In this document: piece by piece, positions 52,607 through 60,907 of the stretch
How the letters are laid out: each line of letters starts with the position of its first letter
How positions within the stretch are numbered: position 1 is the stretch's first letter
Assembly: GCF_002217285.1 (NCBI RefSeq)
Contig: NZ_MUGW01000012.1
Location: 62,001-126,000, forward strand
DNA from: Flavobacterium hercynium
Lineage (GTDB): Bacteria; Bacteroidota; Bacteroidia; Flavobacteriales; Flavobacteriaceae
DNA length: 64,000 nucleotides
Direction of reading: 5' to 3'
Notes under the pieces: generated by a model
What the model was told of the DNA's origin: nothing
Database searches by the model: none
Seen by the model: the letters and a program-made list of their open reading frames with translations, nothing else
Made by a program: the position numbers and the translations under genes

Positions 52607-54121
52607 TTATAGCAATGAAGCTATGAATGAAGCGAAAGGAATGATATCGCCTCCGGCACTTGCACTTTCTAGAGATGCCATATATTCGGCTCTTCTTTCG
52701 AGCGGGATAACGGTCCATGGATAGCCACCCGATGCCATCATGGAGTTCATTAAGAATCTGCCAATCCTTCCATTTCCGTCACTGTAAGGGTGTATAAAGA
52801 CAAAAAAGAAATGTCCCAGCACAACTCGTACTCCTGCATTTTCTTCAGTTGCTAACAGATCAAAAAATGCTGGCATAAGATCTCTTACGGCTTCCATTGC
52901 AGGAGGAACATGTTTTGAGCCGCGTATGTAAATCGGCTGATTTCTGTAGCCGGCCAGATCAGATGGTTTTATAATACCAGCTGTTACGCTTGGTGCGAAC
53001 ATTTCTCTGTACCAAGTGGCATGATCATTATCTGCGGCAGTTCCCGGATTTGTACCACCCAGTATTGTTTCAATTGTTTTTTGAACCATTTGAAAAGCCT
53101 GCCAGTAGCCTCTGGCCGCCATTGCATCACGGGTCTGTCTGTCTTGTTCATTGATATCGGGCTGCCATGTGCCGCTGCGTACCCTTTCAATCAGGTCTGT
53201 ATTAACTCGGTATCCTTCTATGGATAATGAGTTGTAGGCGTCATTGATGTAATTATCTTCAACTTGTTTTAGATACGCGGCTTGATTGGTTGGAAGACCT
53301 GGTGCGGGAGGGAAGATTTTTATGATTTCTTCTCGCATTTCGTTCCACATCAGTTCCATTCGGTTTACATGGGGTGAAATCTGGCGCTGTGAAAATATAA
53401 TCGGGCTTTTGTGTGTAAAAGGGTCTAGTTCACGTACGTTATAATCTGCCGCTTTCATTCCATTTAGAATATCATTGGCAATTTTCGGACGATCAATGTT
53501 TCTGAATGCTCCGGCAATTCGTCCCGCAACTACACTCTTCCCGCCGTCGAGAAGCAATGCCAGTATTTCTGTGCCGTCTCGGAATGTCGAAAGAAGTGTT
53601 CTGGCATCAGTTGGATTCTGCTGGTAAAAGTTCTCGGGTAAATTTACTATACAGGCTGAAGTACTGTAAAGGCGAAGTCCGTTTTTGTCTGTGATTGTCT
53701 GGTTTTCTTCGGGAAGATTTGACCTGACTTCAAGAATTGCAGTATTATGTAGCAGATTTGTTATCTGATTTCGTCCCTGCGGCGCTCGTACCAGTAGCTG
53801 AGCTGGAACTGTTAGGTTTGCTGCATGTATCTTGGCTGATTCTTCAGGAGAGAGACACCACTCCCTGCCAAATCGTTCCGTGAGGTAAGATCCGGCAAAA
53901 TTCCAATACGAGGCATACCATGAGGTGCTTTCTCCGGGAGTTTCATCCGGTCGTGAAGGTATGTACCATCCCCTCATCACCTCACGCAGAAAACCTTTTT
54001 TTACAAGACGTTCTCTGTGCGTGCGTGTAATTAAACGCGAGGGAATTGCAATGATTCCAGTCTGCTGTAGTTCTTGGAGTACCTGTAAAGATGCTGCGAG
54101 ATTTTCTGATGGTGTTGCCAT
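52607..54121 (-). CDS. Fic-family protein with an AbiEi-like N-terminal domain
   Basis: 504 residues. The Fic motif is HPYSDGNGRIGR at 444-455. Upstream lies an inhibitory-type motif S298-x3-E302-G303 (SLSIEG), by which class II Fic proteins keep themselves inactive. The N-terminal ~230 residues contain a winged-helix-like region (GIIAIPSRLITRTHRERLVK) and AbiEi-antitoxin features, so a DNA-binding and a Fic domain are fused. Fic enzymes transfer AMP or related groups to proteins, often as toxins. It carries its own regulator-like domain and may work as a self-contained toxin-antitoxin. Tandem repeats precede its start. Confidence 0.85.
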   Translation of the reverse strand: MATPSENLAASLQVLQELQQTGIIAIPSRLITRTHRERLVKKGFLREVMRGWYIPSRPDETPGESTSWYASYWNFAGSYLTERFGREWCLSPEESAKIHAANLTVPAQLLVRAPQGRNQITNLLHNTAILEVRSNLPEENQTITDKNGLRLYSTSACIVNLPENFYQQNPTDARTLLSTFRDGTEILALLLDGGKSVVAGRIAGAFRNIDRPKIANDILNGMKAADYNVRELDPFTHKSPIIFSQRQISPHVNRMELMWNEMREEIIKIFPPAPGLPTNQAAYLKQVEDNYINDAYNSLSIEGYRVNTDLIERVRSGTWQPDINEQDRQTRDAMAARGYWQAFQMVQKTIETILGGTNPGTAADNDHATWYREMFAPSVTAGIIKPSDLAGYRNQPIYIRGSKHVPPAMEAVRDLMPAFFDLLATEENAGVRVVLGHFFFVFIHPYSDGNGRIGRFLMNSMMASGGYPWTVIPLERRAEYMASLESASAGGDIIPFASFIASLL

Positions 54122-54142
54122 TGTTTTTTTACAAAGATAATA

Positions 54143-54262
54143 ATTAGCTTTTAATGTTGTTCGTATATTAGCTTTTAATGCTGTACTAATATTAGCTTTT
54201 AGTGATGTATCAATATTAGCTTTTAGAGTTGTGTTGATATTAGCTTTTAATGCTGGTATAAA
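54143..54262. repeat. 24-bp tandem repeat, five copies, at the 5' end of the Fic gene
   Basis: Five imperfect copies of a 24-base unit starting ATTAGCTTTT[AT]-x-TG-x-TGT, at 54143, 54167, 54191, 54215 and 54239. They end just 21 bases upstream of the Fic start codon on the minus strand, so they cover the promoter region. Equal spacing is typical of a regulator-binding array (an operator for the winged-helix part of the Fic protein, for example) or of iterons. A weaker sixth copy (ATAAGCTTA) follows. Confidence 0.7.
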
Positions 54263-54565
54263 TATAAGCTTATGTAGATGCTGCTATTTCATTTAAATAT
54301 GCTAATAAAGATAATGCAGGAACTGCTGTTTCTGATAGAAGTAGAATATCTGATAGATATGCTGATTATTAAAAGAGCAGTTAAATTTCTTGTTCTAGGT
54401 TTAACACACCTTCATTCCCACTTGTTTTCTGTCATAATAAACTGTTTACTTGTCGCTCTAGCTGGCGGTCTTATGTCTAATTGTTTTTTAAGGCTTTCAG
54501 CAATATAGAGCTCTCTTTTTTCTTCATTATGAATAGATAGCAGGAGATTATATTGTGTGCAGCTA

Positions 54566-54840
54566 AATTGTGTCCGCACTGTGGACACAATTGGAAATGT
54601 TCTGTAAAATTTTCGATACCAATTTAATTGGCGGTATGAAAATCCAGTTCTATACTGACGCTGTTATTCTTCTGCAAGATATTTAATCAATTAAGTACCG
54701 TAAATCGGCTCTATCTTTTTCCTGTCGTTCAATTAGTACATGTAAACGTGTTTAAATTAGTAAACAGGATAAACTTTAAAAACTAAAAGACTATACTTTT
54801 TTGTGTCAATGTTAATTGCGTCCGCATTGCGGACGCAATT
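54566..54840. repeat. Two palindromes of the AATTG-loop-CAATT family, right group
   Basis: AATTGTGTCC-GCACTGT-GGACACAATT (54566-54592) and AATTGCGTCC-GCATTGC-GGACGCAATT (54814-54840). Each is 27 bases and is followed by GGAAATGT and a similar tail. They are two perfect, covarying members of the family seen at 52316-52472. The remaining part of the 54263-54947 gap has no credible gene; a plus-strand frame at 54278-54508 is Leu/Ile-rich and not convincing. Confidence 0.62.
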
Positions 54841-54947
54841 GGAAATGTACTGCAAAACATATAATGTGTTTCAGTTTACTTTTTTACTCTAAATGGATTA
54901 AAGCTCTTTAAGAGACTTAGATTCAGAAGTCTCTTGGTAAGCGTATG

Positions 54948-56171
54948 TCACCTAAACTTAGATTTCAGTTTCTCCATATCTTCCATAATGTTTACATCCA
55001 AAACTTTTGCATAATGCTGTGTCTGCTTGGTATTGGTATGTCCCATCATAGCTGATACGTTCTCCAGTCTTACTCCGTTTCCTAGAGTGACCGTGGTAGC
55101 AAATGTGTGTCTGGCAACATACCAGGTAAGATGTTTACTTATGCCGCAGACATCAGCGATTTCCTTAAGATAAGCATTCATTTTCTGATTGGAAATTTTC
55201 GGGACAAGACCTTTTTGTTGGTTTTTATATTTAGAAATAATTTTATCAACAGTAGGCAGTACTGGGACATTGGCTCTAATGGCAGTTTTGGCTCTGCTGG
55301 TCATAATCCATAAATTTCCTGTCGAATCTTCTGATAAGTTTCTTTCGGTCAGCTCCAAGGCATCGACAGGGGCATAACCTGTGTAGCAGCTGAAAAGGAA
55401 TATATCCTTCACCTTTTCCAGACGGGGAGTTGGAAATATTTTGTTCTCGATTGTATTCAGTTCCTGCTGGGTTAGGAAAACAGCATCTTTTACGCTCAGC
55501 CTGCCGTCATAAATGTTGAATGGGTTTTTTATGATCAAGTCCATTTTAATGGCGTAATTGCAGGCAGTTTTATACATCTTCATATATTTTACCACCGAAT
55601 TGTTTTTGATGCCTGTCTGATCTTTAAAACTGCTGTCATATTTAAGGAACTGCTCCAGTTTAAATACAAACGAGCTTGATAACTCAGATGCTAACATGTC
55701 TTCTTGTTTGTAGGTGCTGCTAATGAAGTTTAAAAGCAGATCTTTGGCTCTTTTGTATTTCTGCAGTGAGGCTGGAGCACGTTCTCCCGAGCTCACTCTT
55801 TTGGTGAAATATATATTGTATGTTTCCAAAATTTCAATTATGGTAGGCCCTTGTGGCTGTTCTATTTGGGCTTTGCCTGTAATTTCAGCTTTTAATAATT
55901 GAAGGTTAACCTCAGGATCAATTCTGAAGAGTTCAGTGAATTTTTTGGCTGCATTAAGCTGGAAAAGATCTAGTAGATTTTTGATTACTATTTCCTTTTC
56001 AATTTTAAGCTGGTTTCTAAGGTTATTAGTGCTGGCCCACCTTTCTTTTAAGATGGCTTGTCCGGTTGACATTGAAATTTGTCTGTCATTGTAACTCAAA
56101 CGCGCATAGATGGGAGATTCGCCGTTCTTGTTTACTCTGTCGGATTTCTGGTAAAAAATTACTTTTAACAT
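54948..56171 (-). CDS. Tyrosine recombinase (integrase) of the tRNA-Ser island
   Basis: 407 residues of a Bacteroidota-type tyrosine recombinase. Its N-terminal arm-binding domain (~1-90) precedes a core-binding SAM-like domain (~105-210) and the catalytic domain. The catalytic part has HLTWYVARHTFATT (His and Arg) and MGHTNTKQTQHYAKV (His and the nucleophile Tyr). The first arginine position reads CYTGYAPVDALEL, without the usual Arg, as in many transposon integrases of this phylum. It faces away from tRNA-Ser copy 2 with 260 bases between, the usual layout for an integrase beside its attachment site. Confidence 0.92.
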   Translation of the reverse strand: MLKVIFYQKSDRVNKNGESPIYARLSYNDRQISMSTGQAILKERWASTNNLRNQLKIEKEIVIKNLLDLFQLNAAKKFTELFRIDPEVNLQLLKAEITGKAQIEQPQGPTIIEILETYNIYFTKRVSSGERAPASLQKYKRAKDLLLNFISSTYKQEDMLASELSSSFVFKLEQFLKYDSSFKDQTGIKNNSVVKYMKMYKTACNYAIKMDLIIKNPFNIYDGRLSVKDAVFLTQQELNTIENKIFPTPRLEKVKDIFLFSCYTGYAPVDALELTERNLSEDSTGNLWIMTSRAKTAIRANVPVLPTVDKIISKYKNQQKGLVPKISNQKMNAYLKEIADVCGISKHLTWYVARHTFATTVTLGNGVRLENVSAMMGHTNTKQTQHYAKVLDVNIMEDMEKLKSKFR

Positions 56172-56265
56172 GTTATCTAGTTTTAAAATTAATAATCAAA
56201 TTGAATTAAAAATTTTAAGAGAGCCCATTGATAGCAGGGAATTCCCGGGGAATTCTTTCTTTTTA

Positions 56266-56322
56266 GTTACCCATTTTTTAGAAAAAAGATTCAAAAAATG
56301 ACTGGGTAACTAATAGGGTAAC
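56266..56322. repeat. Recombinase arm-type repeats at the right tRNA-Ser
   Basis: GTTACCC (56266-56272), GGGTAAC (56304-56310) and GGGTAAC (56316-56322) lie between the integrase start and the tRNA-Ser terminator. They match the cluster at 47879-47934. They are good candidates for integrase arm sites that flank the attachment core. Confidence 0.5.
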
Positions 56323-56370
56323 CGTTTTTTGATAAAACATGTGCTTTTTGAAAAGTGTGTAAAAACAAAA

Positions 56371-56400
56371 AAGCCTTTAAACACTAGTGTTTAAAGGCTT
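56371..56400 (-). terminator. Intrinsic terminator of tRNA-Ser copy 2
   Basis: A perfect 30-base palindrome with arms AAGCCTTTAAACACT and AGTGTTTAAAGGCTT, preceded on the left by an A-run that gives the T-run on the minus strand. It lies 33 bases after the tRNA 3' end. Confidence 0.78.
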
Positions 56401-56432
56401 TTGACTTTTAAAGTTTCTTTTGAAACTTCTAC

Positions 56433-56520
56433 TGGCGGAGAAAGAGGGATTCGAACCCCCGGACCTGTTACAGTCAACAGTTTTCAAGACTGCCGCATTC
56501 GACCGCTCTGCCATTTCTCC
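56433..56520 (-). tRNA. tRNA-Ser(TGA), copy 2
   Basis: 88 bases with encoded CCA (56433-56435). The acceptor stem is GGAGAAA/TTTCTCC, and the rest is identical to copy 1 in the D arm, anticodon arm (UGA), variable arm and T arm. All stems pair. The two changed acceptor positions are matched on both sides. It marks the border between the accessory region and the core genes on the right. Confidence 0.96.
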
Positions 56521-56552
56521 AGTATGTCGCAATCGTTGTGTGATTGCGAGTG

Positions 56553-56560
56553 CAAATATA
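56553..56560 (-). promoter_or_regulatory. Promoter -7 box of tRNA-Ser copy 2
   Basis: TATATTTG on the minus strand, 33 bases upstream of the tRNA start, followed by GCA as in the Bacteroidota consensus. Confidence 0.6.
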
Positions 56561-56671
56561 AGACGCTTTTTCGGTTCTCAGAACTTTTTTCGAAGTTTTT
56601 TTCGAAGTTTTTTCAAATAACTTTTAAATATCTAATTATCAGTATTTATGAAAATTATATTTTTTTAAAAT

Positions 56672-57070
56672 TTATTCTAAATCGTCTAATATTGGTGTTG
56701 GTTTCTTGTTTTCATCAACAGCAACAAACGAAAAAGTTCCTGAAACTACGGTTTCGCGAAGTTCAGAATACATTTGTTCCATAAAAATATCAACATGAAT
56801 TTTGCAGCTTGTTCTTCCAACGCTATCCACTTTTGCAACTAATTCGATTAAAGTACCTGCCGGAATTGCTTTTTTAAAGTCAATTTGGCCTGTAGAAATC
56901 GTAACTACTTTTTTGCGGCTAAAACGGGTAGCGCAAATAAATGCAACTTCATCCATTAAATGCAATGCAGTTCCTCCAAATAAAGTGTCGTAATGATTCG
57001 TTGTACTCGGAAAAACTGCTTTAAAAATACGCGTTTCTGATTTTATAATTCTTTCTTCTACTGTTCCCAT
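56672..57070 (-). CDS. Acyl-CoA thioesterase (hotdog fold)
   Basis: 132 residues, the size of YciA-type thioesterases. It has TRIFKAVFPSTTNHYDTLFGG (shortened core: FPSTTNHYDTLFGG), then LMDEVAFICATRFSRKKVV and VDSVGRTSCKIHVDIF. Asp in DEVA and the Asn/Gly stretch match the hotdog active site. It hydrolyses acyl-CoA to free acid and CoA in the cytoplasm. It ends the housekeeping operon on the minus strand, 3 bases after the RibB gene. Confidence 0.88.
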   Translation of the reverse strand: MGTVEERIIKSETRIFKAVFPSTTNHYDTLFGGTALHLMDEVAFICATRFSRKKVVTISTGQIDFKKAIPAGTLIELVAKVDSVGRTSCKIHVDIFMEQMYSELRETVVSGTFSFVAVDENKKPTPILDDLE

Positions 57071-57073
57071 ATA

Positions 57074-58204
57074 TTAGTAATTTACGTAATCAGTAATTTC
57101 AAGTCCATATCCAATCATTCCCACACGTTTTGTTTGTTCTGTATTAGAAACTAATCTAATTTTAGAAATATCAATGTCATGTAAGATTTGAGCGCCAATT
57201 CCATAATCCTTGCTATCAATGATGACTTTTGGAGCTTCCATTGTACCTTCGGCCTGTAGATTTTTAAGCTCAGCAATTCTGTTTAGTAAATTAACCTGCA
57301 TGTCCTGATTGATGAAAATTACGGCACCTTTACCGTTTTCATTAATCACTTTGAACATATCGTCTAATTGTTGCTCTGCATTGTTGGTCAAAGTACCTAA
57401 TAAGTCATTGTTTACTTGCGAAGAGTGAATTCTGGTTAGAATAGGTTCTCCCAGATTCCATGTTCCTTTTGTTAAAGCAATATGTATTTGTTTATTCGTA
57501 GTTTGCTCGTACGCACGCAGTCTAAAAGTTCCAAAACGAGTTTCGATATCGAAATCTTCTTTTTTTACAATTAAGCTATCGTGTTGCATTCTGTAAGCTA
57601 CTAGATCTTCAATAGAAACTAATTTTAAATTAAATTTCTTAGCCACTTTTATAAGTTCAGGCAAACGCGACATTGTTCCGTCTTCGTTTAAGATTTCGCA
57701 AATAACTCCGGCAGGTTTAAATCCGGCCAATCTCGCAAAATCAATCGCAGCTTCTGTATGTCCGGTTCTTCTTAACACTCCGCCTTGTTTAGCGATTAAT
57801 GGGAAAATATGTCCTGGACGTGCTAAGTCATGTGGTTTTGTATTAGGATCAACTAAAGCTTCGACAGTTTTAGAACGGTCAGCAGCAGATATTCCTGTTG
57901 TTACTCCGTTTCCTTTTAAATCGATAGAAACTGTAAAAGCAGTTTCCATGTGATCAGTATTATTGGTAACCATTGCGCGTAAATCAAGTTCCTTGCAACG
58001 GCTTTCGGTAAGTGGCGTACAAATTAAACCACGTCCGTGAGTAGCCATGAAGTTAATCATTTCAGGTGTTACTTTTTCAGCAGCAGCTAAAAAGTCGCCT
58101 TCATTTTCGCGATCTTCATCATCGACTACAATGATTACTTTACCTTGACGAATATCTTCTATTGCTTCCTCAATGGTATTCAGTTGTATTTTTGTTGTTG
58201 ACAT
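57074..58204 (-). CDS. ribB: 3,4-dihydroxy-2-butanone-4-phosphate synthase with degenerate GTP cyclohydrolase II domain
   Basis: 376 residues. The N-terminal RibB domain is intact: [12 protein letters not shown] (metal-binding Glu and Asp), [27 protein letters not shown]. It makes the four-carbon precursor of riboflavin from ribulose 5-phosphate. The C-terminal ~170 residues have the length and shape of RibA (GTP cyclohydrolase II), but the zinc-ligand cysteines are absent: where the family has HSECLTGD and RCDCG, this protein reads [18 protein letters not shown]. The RibA part is therefore probably inactive, and only the RibB reaction is expected. It lies between the LptF/G-like and thioesterase genes. 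Confidence 0.9.
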   Translation of the reverse strand: MSTTKIQLNTIEEAIEDIRQGKVIIVVDDEDRENEGDFLAAAEKVTPEMINFMATHGRGLICTPLTESRCKELDLRAMVTNNTDHMETAFTVSIDLKGNGVTTGISAADRSKTVEALVDPNTKPHDLARPGHIFPLIAKQGGVLRRTGHTEAAIDFARLAGFKPAGVICEILNEDGTMSRLPELIKVAKKFNLKLVSIEDLVAYRMQHDSLIVKKEDFDIETRFGTFRLRAYEQTTNKQIHIALTKGTWNLGEPILTRIHSSQVNNDLLGTLTNNAEQQLDDMFKVINENGKGAVIFINQDMQVNLLNRIAELKNLQAEGTMEAPKVIIDSKDYGIGAQILHDIDISKIRLVSNTEQTKRVGMIGYGLEITDYVNY

Positions 58205-58219
58205 TGTAAATGTGTGTTG

Positions 58220-60199
58220 TTATTTGTTGAATTCTGCAAGAATTTCTTTGATCTTGTTTTTATTGTAGAAGTAAAAAAAGATGTATAAAGGGAATCCCAG
58301 AATTAGTGTTATGTAAGGATTGATGAAATTTGACTTGTTTGTAATTTTACTGATTTCAGATAAAGTTTTGTTTGATTTGTTAACGAGTACGTAAAACAAA
58401 ATTAGACAGACTAACTGTATAATAACAATTTTAAAGCTTAGAGGTCTTATTGCTGAGAGACCAATACTAATAGCGTATAAAATGAATATTATAATACTTT
58501 GATTTTGGAATAACTTAAAGTAATATTTCAACTTGAAATAATTCAAATTGTACAAATCGCCTGCAGCTAAAAGATCATCTTGCGTTATACCTCTGGTTTC
58601 AAGAATTTTTAAGATCGTGATACGCTGATCTGATGTATATTCAAATTGTTCTGCATTTTTTACAATTCGTATTAGAACTGAATCTTCCATTTTTGAATAT
58701 TTCAGATATTCTTCGCTTTCAGTATTAAATTCAATTGAATCTAGTGTAATGATTTCTTCTTTAAAGCTAAATTCTTTACTGAATTTGTTGAACAGTTTTA
58801 CAAACGGATCTGTAATTACATCAAAACTAATAAGTCCGTTGTCATTTGTTGCACGATACGTTAATAGTATAGCCAATGGTGCTAAGATAAAAGACGACAT
58901 CCAACAGCCAAGAAAAGGAGACATTCCGCCTTCTTGTGATAATCTTTTTCCAAAAGTATTGATGAAGTGGAAGGTAATAAAAATTAAAATGGCGAATACA
59001 ATAGGTAAACCAAGTCCGCCTTTTCGGATAATAGCACCTAAAGGAGCTCCAATAAAAAACATTAAGAAACAAGCAAATGCAATTACGAATTTTTCGTAAA
59101 GCGCTGTATAATGTTTGTTAATGTCTCTTTGCTTGTCTTTTAATTCTTTTTGAGTGGCTTCTATTGAGTAGATGTTATTGGTAACAGTACTGCTGGCCAT
59201 TCTTAAAATGTCAGCTTTTTGTTTGTTGTTATAAATTGATAAAAGATTATTAGGAAGTGCTTTTTTCTTTTTCTCAGTCTTTTTTATTTTTGGTGAGAAT
59301 TTAAGTCCAACTCGCTGATTGATGTTTTCAGTAAAGGATACAATCTCGTTTTTGTAGTTTTTGTTTAAAGAATCAAGCGTATAGCGTAATTCGTTAATAT
59401 TCAGCATTCCATTTGTTCCACTCACATTTTCTTTATCTTCATCGATTTTACTTAAATCAGATAGATCAATGTTGATGATTTGCTTTTTGAATGCCGCTTT
59501 TACAAAGGGAAGTTTTGTACGATCCTCAAATTTTTTAGGAACGACATCCTGATAATAGTAACCGTCATTCAAAACTAATTTAAGAATACTGGATTTCTCA
59601 CTACTAATTAATTCACCATCTTTTGCTTTTATAACCGTTTTGTTTTCACCCATGTTATTTGCTTTTTCATGGATGGTAACGCCAGTCAGAATGTTTCCGT
59701 TTTCGCCTGATTTTTTATTGACTTTAATATTGTAAGTACCAACGTCATTAAACTGACCTTCGGCAATTGCCATTGCAGGTTTAGCCTGAGCGATGTTTTT
59801 TCTAAAGTTGATGAATTTATATTCGGCATACGGAATCACATTATTGGCGAACCAAAACGCGACGATACTTAAAATTAATATAAAAACAGTCAAAGGGCGC
59901 ATGGCTCTCTGAAGTGATATTCCTGAAGATTTCATTGCTGCAAACTCATAATTTTCGGCTAGATTTCCGAAACTCATGATAGAGGCTAATAAAACCGAAA
60001 GTGGTAAAACCAACGGAATTATTCGGGGCATTGAGAAAAGCAGGAATTTTATAACTAACATCAAGTCAAGATCTTTACCTGCAAGTTCTGCGATAAAAAG
60101 CCAGACGGTCTGAAGTATGAATATAAAAAAAAGGATTACAAATACCGTAGCAAATGTAATCAGAAATGTTTTTAGTAAGTATTTGTCTAAAATTTTCAA
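58220..60199 (-). CDS. LptF/LptG-family lipopolysaccharide-export permease
   Basis: 659 residues. It opens with MKILDKYLLKTFLITFATVF, the family's first transmembrane helix, followed by helices near 60-80 and 100-120, a periplasmic beta domain (~130-350) and a C-terminal helix group (~380-470). A C-terminal extension with more hydrophobic helices (~555-650) is longer than in E. coli LptF or LptG. The family moves LPS from the inner membrane with LptB. I cannot choose between F and G. It is flanked by ribB and lolA on the minus strand, a common order in Flavobacteriia. Confidence 0.9.
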   Translation of the reverse strand: MKILDKYLLKTFLITFATVFVILFFIFILQTVWLFIAELAGKDLDLMLVIKFLLFSMPRIIPLVLPLSVLLASIMSFGNLAENYEFAAMKSSGISLQRAMRPLTVFILILSIVAFWFANNVIPYAEYKFINFRKNIAQAKPAMAIAEGQFNDVGTYNIKVNKKSGENGNILTGVTIHEKANNMGENKTVIKAKDGELISSEKSSILKLVLNDGYYYQDVVPKKFEDRTKLPFVKAAFKKQIINIDLSDLSKIDEDKENVSGTNGMLNINELRYTLDSLNKNYKNEIVSFTENINQRVGLKFSPKIKKTEKKKKALPNNLLSIYNNKQKADILRMASSTVTNNIYSIEATQKELKDKQRDINKHYTALYEKFVIAFACFLMFFIGAPLGAIIRKGGLGLPIVFAILIFITFHFINTFGKRLSQEGGMSPFLGCWMSSFILAPLAILLTYRATNDNGLISFDVITDPFVKLFNKFSKEFSFKEEIITLDSIEFNTESEEYLKYSKMEDSVLIRIVKNAEQFEYTSDQRITILKILETRGITQDDLLAAGDLYNLNYFKLKYYFKLFQNQSIIIFILYAISIGLSAIRPLSFKIVIIQLVCLILFYVLVNKSNKTLSEISKITNKSNFINPYITLILGFPLYIFFYFYNKNKIKEILAEFNK

Positions 60200-60207
60200 C
60201 CTTGTAA

Positions 60208-60900
60208 TTAATCTAATTTATTGATGTAGTATTTTGGATATTTGCTCGCTACAAATGTAAATTGATTTTTTGATAAAGGCTGATTGGTTTTAAAAGAATT
60301 AACGGTTAAAGTTGTTTTTGTTCCATTTTTACCCGTTTCAATCAAATTGTAGATGTGTTTTGTCTGAACATCAATACCTAAAAGAATCTCTTTTCTTTGA
60401 TCTTTTGCGTTTGTAGGTGCTAATTTTATATATTGAATTTTTCTTCCTTTTACATTCTGAACGATATCCATGTTGAATTTATATCCGGAATTGAAAAAGG
60501 TTAACATTTTTGAAGGTGTAATAGCCGTATCGTCTTTTTCATTTACTTTAGAGATCGTAACTTCTTCGTCTTCTGGAACGATTGTATATGTTTTTTGACC
60601 GTCGAAAATTTTAGTAACACCCATGAAATTCAAAACATATTGATTTCCTTTCATTACTACATTTCCTTTGCTGTCCTGATTGATGTTTTCTTTACTGTTG
60701 TTTAAAGAGTATTTAAAGTCAATAGCAATATTATCGTAACTTTTGATTTTTGAAGTTACTTCGTTCAATAAATCTTTGGCTTTTTTATCCTGTGCCTGAA
60801 TAGAAGTGAAGCTTAAAAGCAATACAATTGCCATTTGCAAACACTTTTTGCTCATGTTGATGATAGAATTGTTTTTGATTTCTTGAATTGTTGTTTTCAT
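60208..60900 (-). CDS. lolA: LolA-like outer-membrane lipoprotein carrier
   Basis: 230 residues from the Met at 60900 (MKTTIQEIKNN), 7 bases after the ftsK stop; an alternative start at 60855 (MSKKCLQM) also leads into the signal peptide, which ends SIQAQ. The mature protein reads AKDLLNEVTSKIKSYDNIAI, then QYVLNFMGVTKIFDGQKTY and EILLGIDVQTKHIYNLIE, typical of LolA, which ferries lipoproteins across the periplasm to the outer membrane. A longer frame up to 60945 would overlap ftsK and is not chosen. Confidence 0.88.
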   Translation of the reverse strand: MKTTIQEIKNNSIINMSKKCLQMAIVLLLSFTSIQAQDKKAKDLLNEVTSKIKSYDNIAIDFKYSLNNSKENINQDSKGNVVMKGNQYVLNFMGVTKIFDGQKTYTIVPEDEEVTISKVNEKDDTAITPSKMLTFFNSGYKFNMDIVQNVKGRKIQYIKLAPTNAKDQRKEILLGIDVQTKHIYNLIETGKNGTKTTLTVNSFKTNQPLSKNQFTFVASKYPKYYINKLD

Positions 60901-60907
60901 GATTGAA

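Noticed and set aside
54143..54262. Possible CRISPR array
   Set aside because: The units are direct tandem repeats without spacers, and no cas genes occur anywhere in the window.
54278..54508. 76-codon Leu/Ile-rich frame between the Fic gene and the integrase
   Set aside because: No motif, no credible start context, and the composition reflects AT-rich noncoding DNA.
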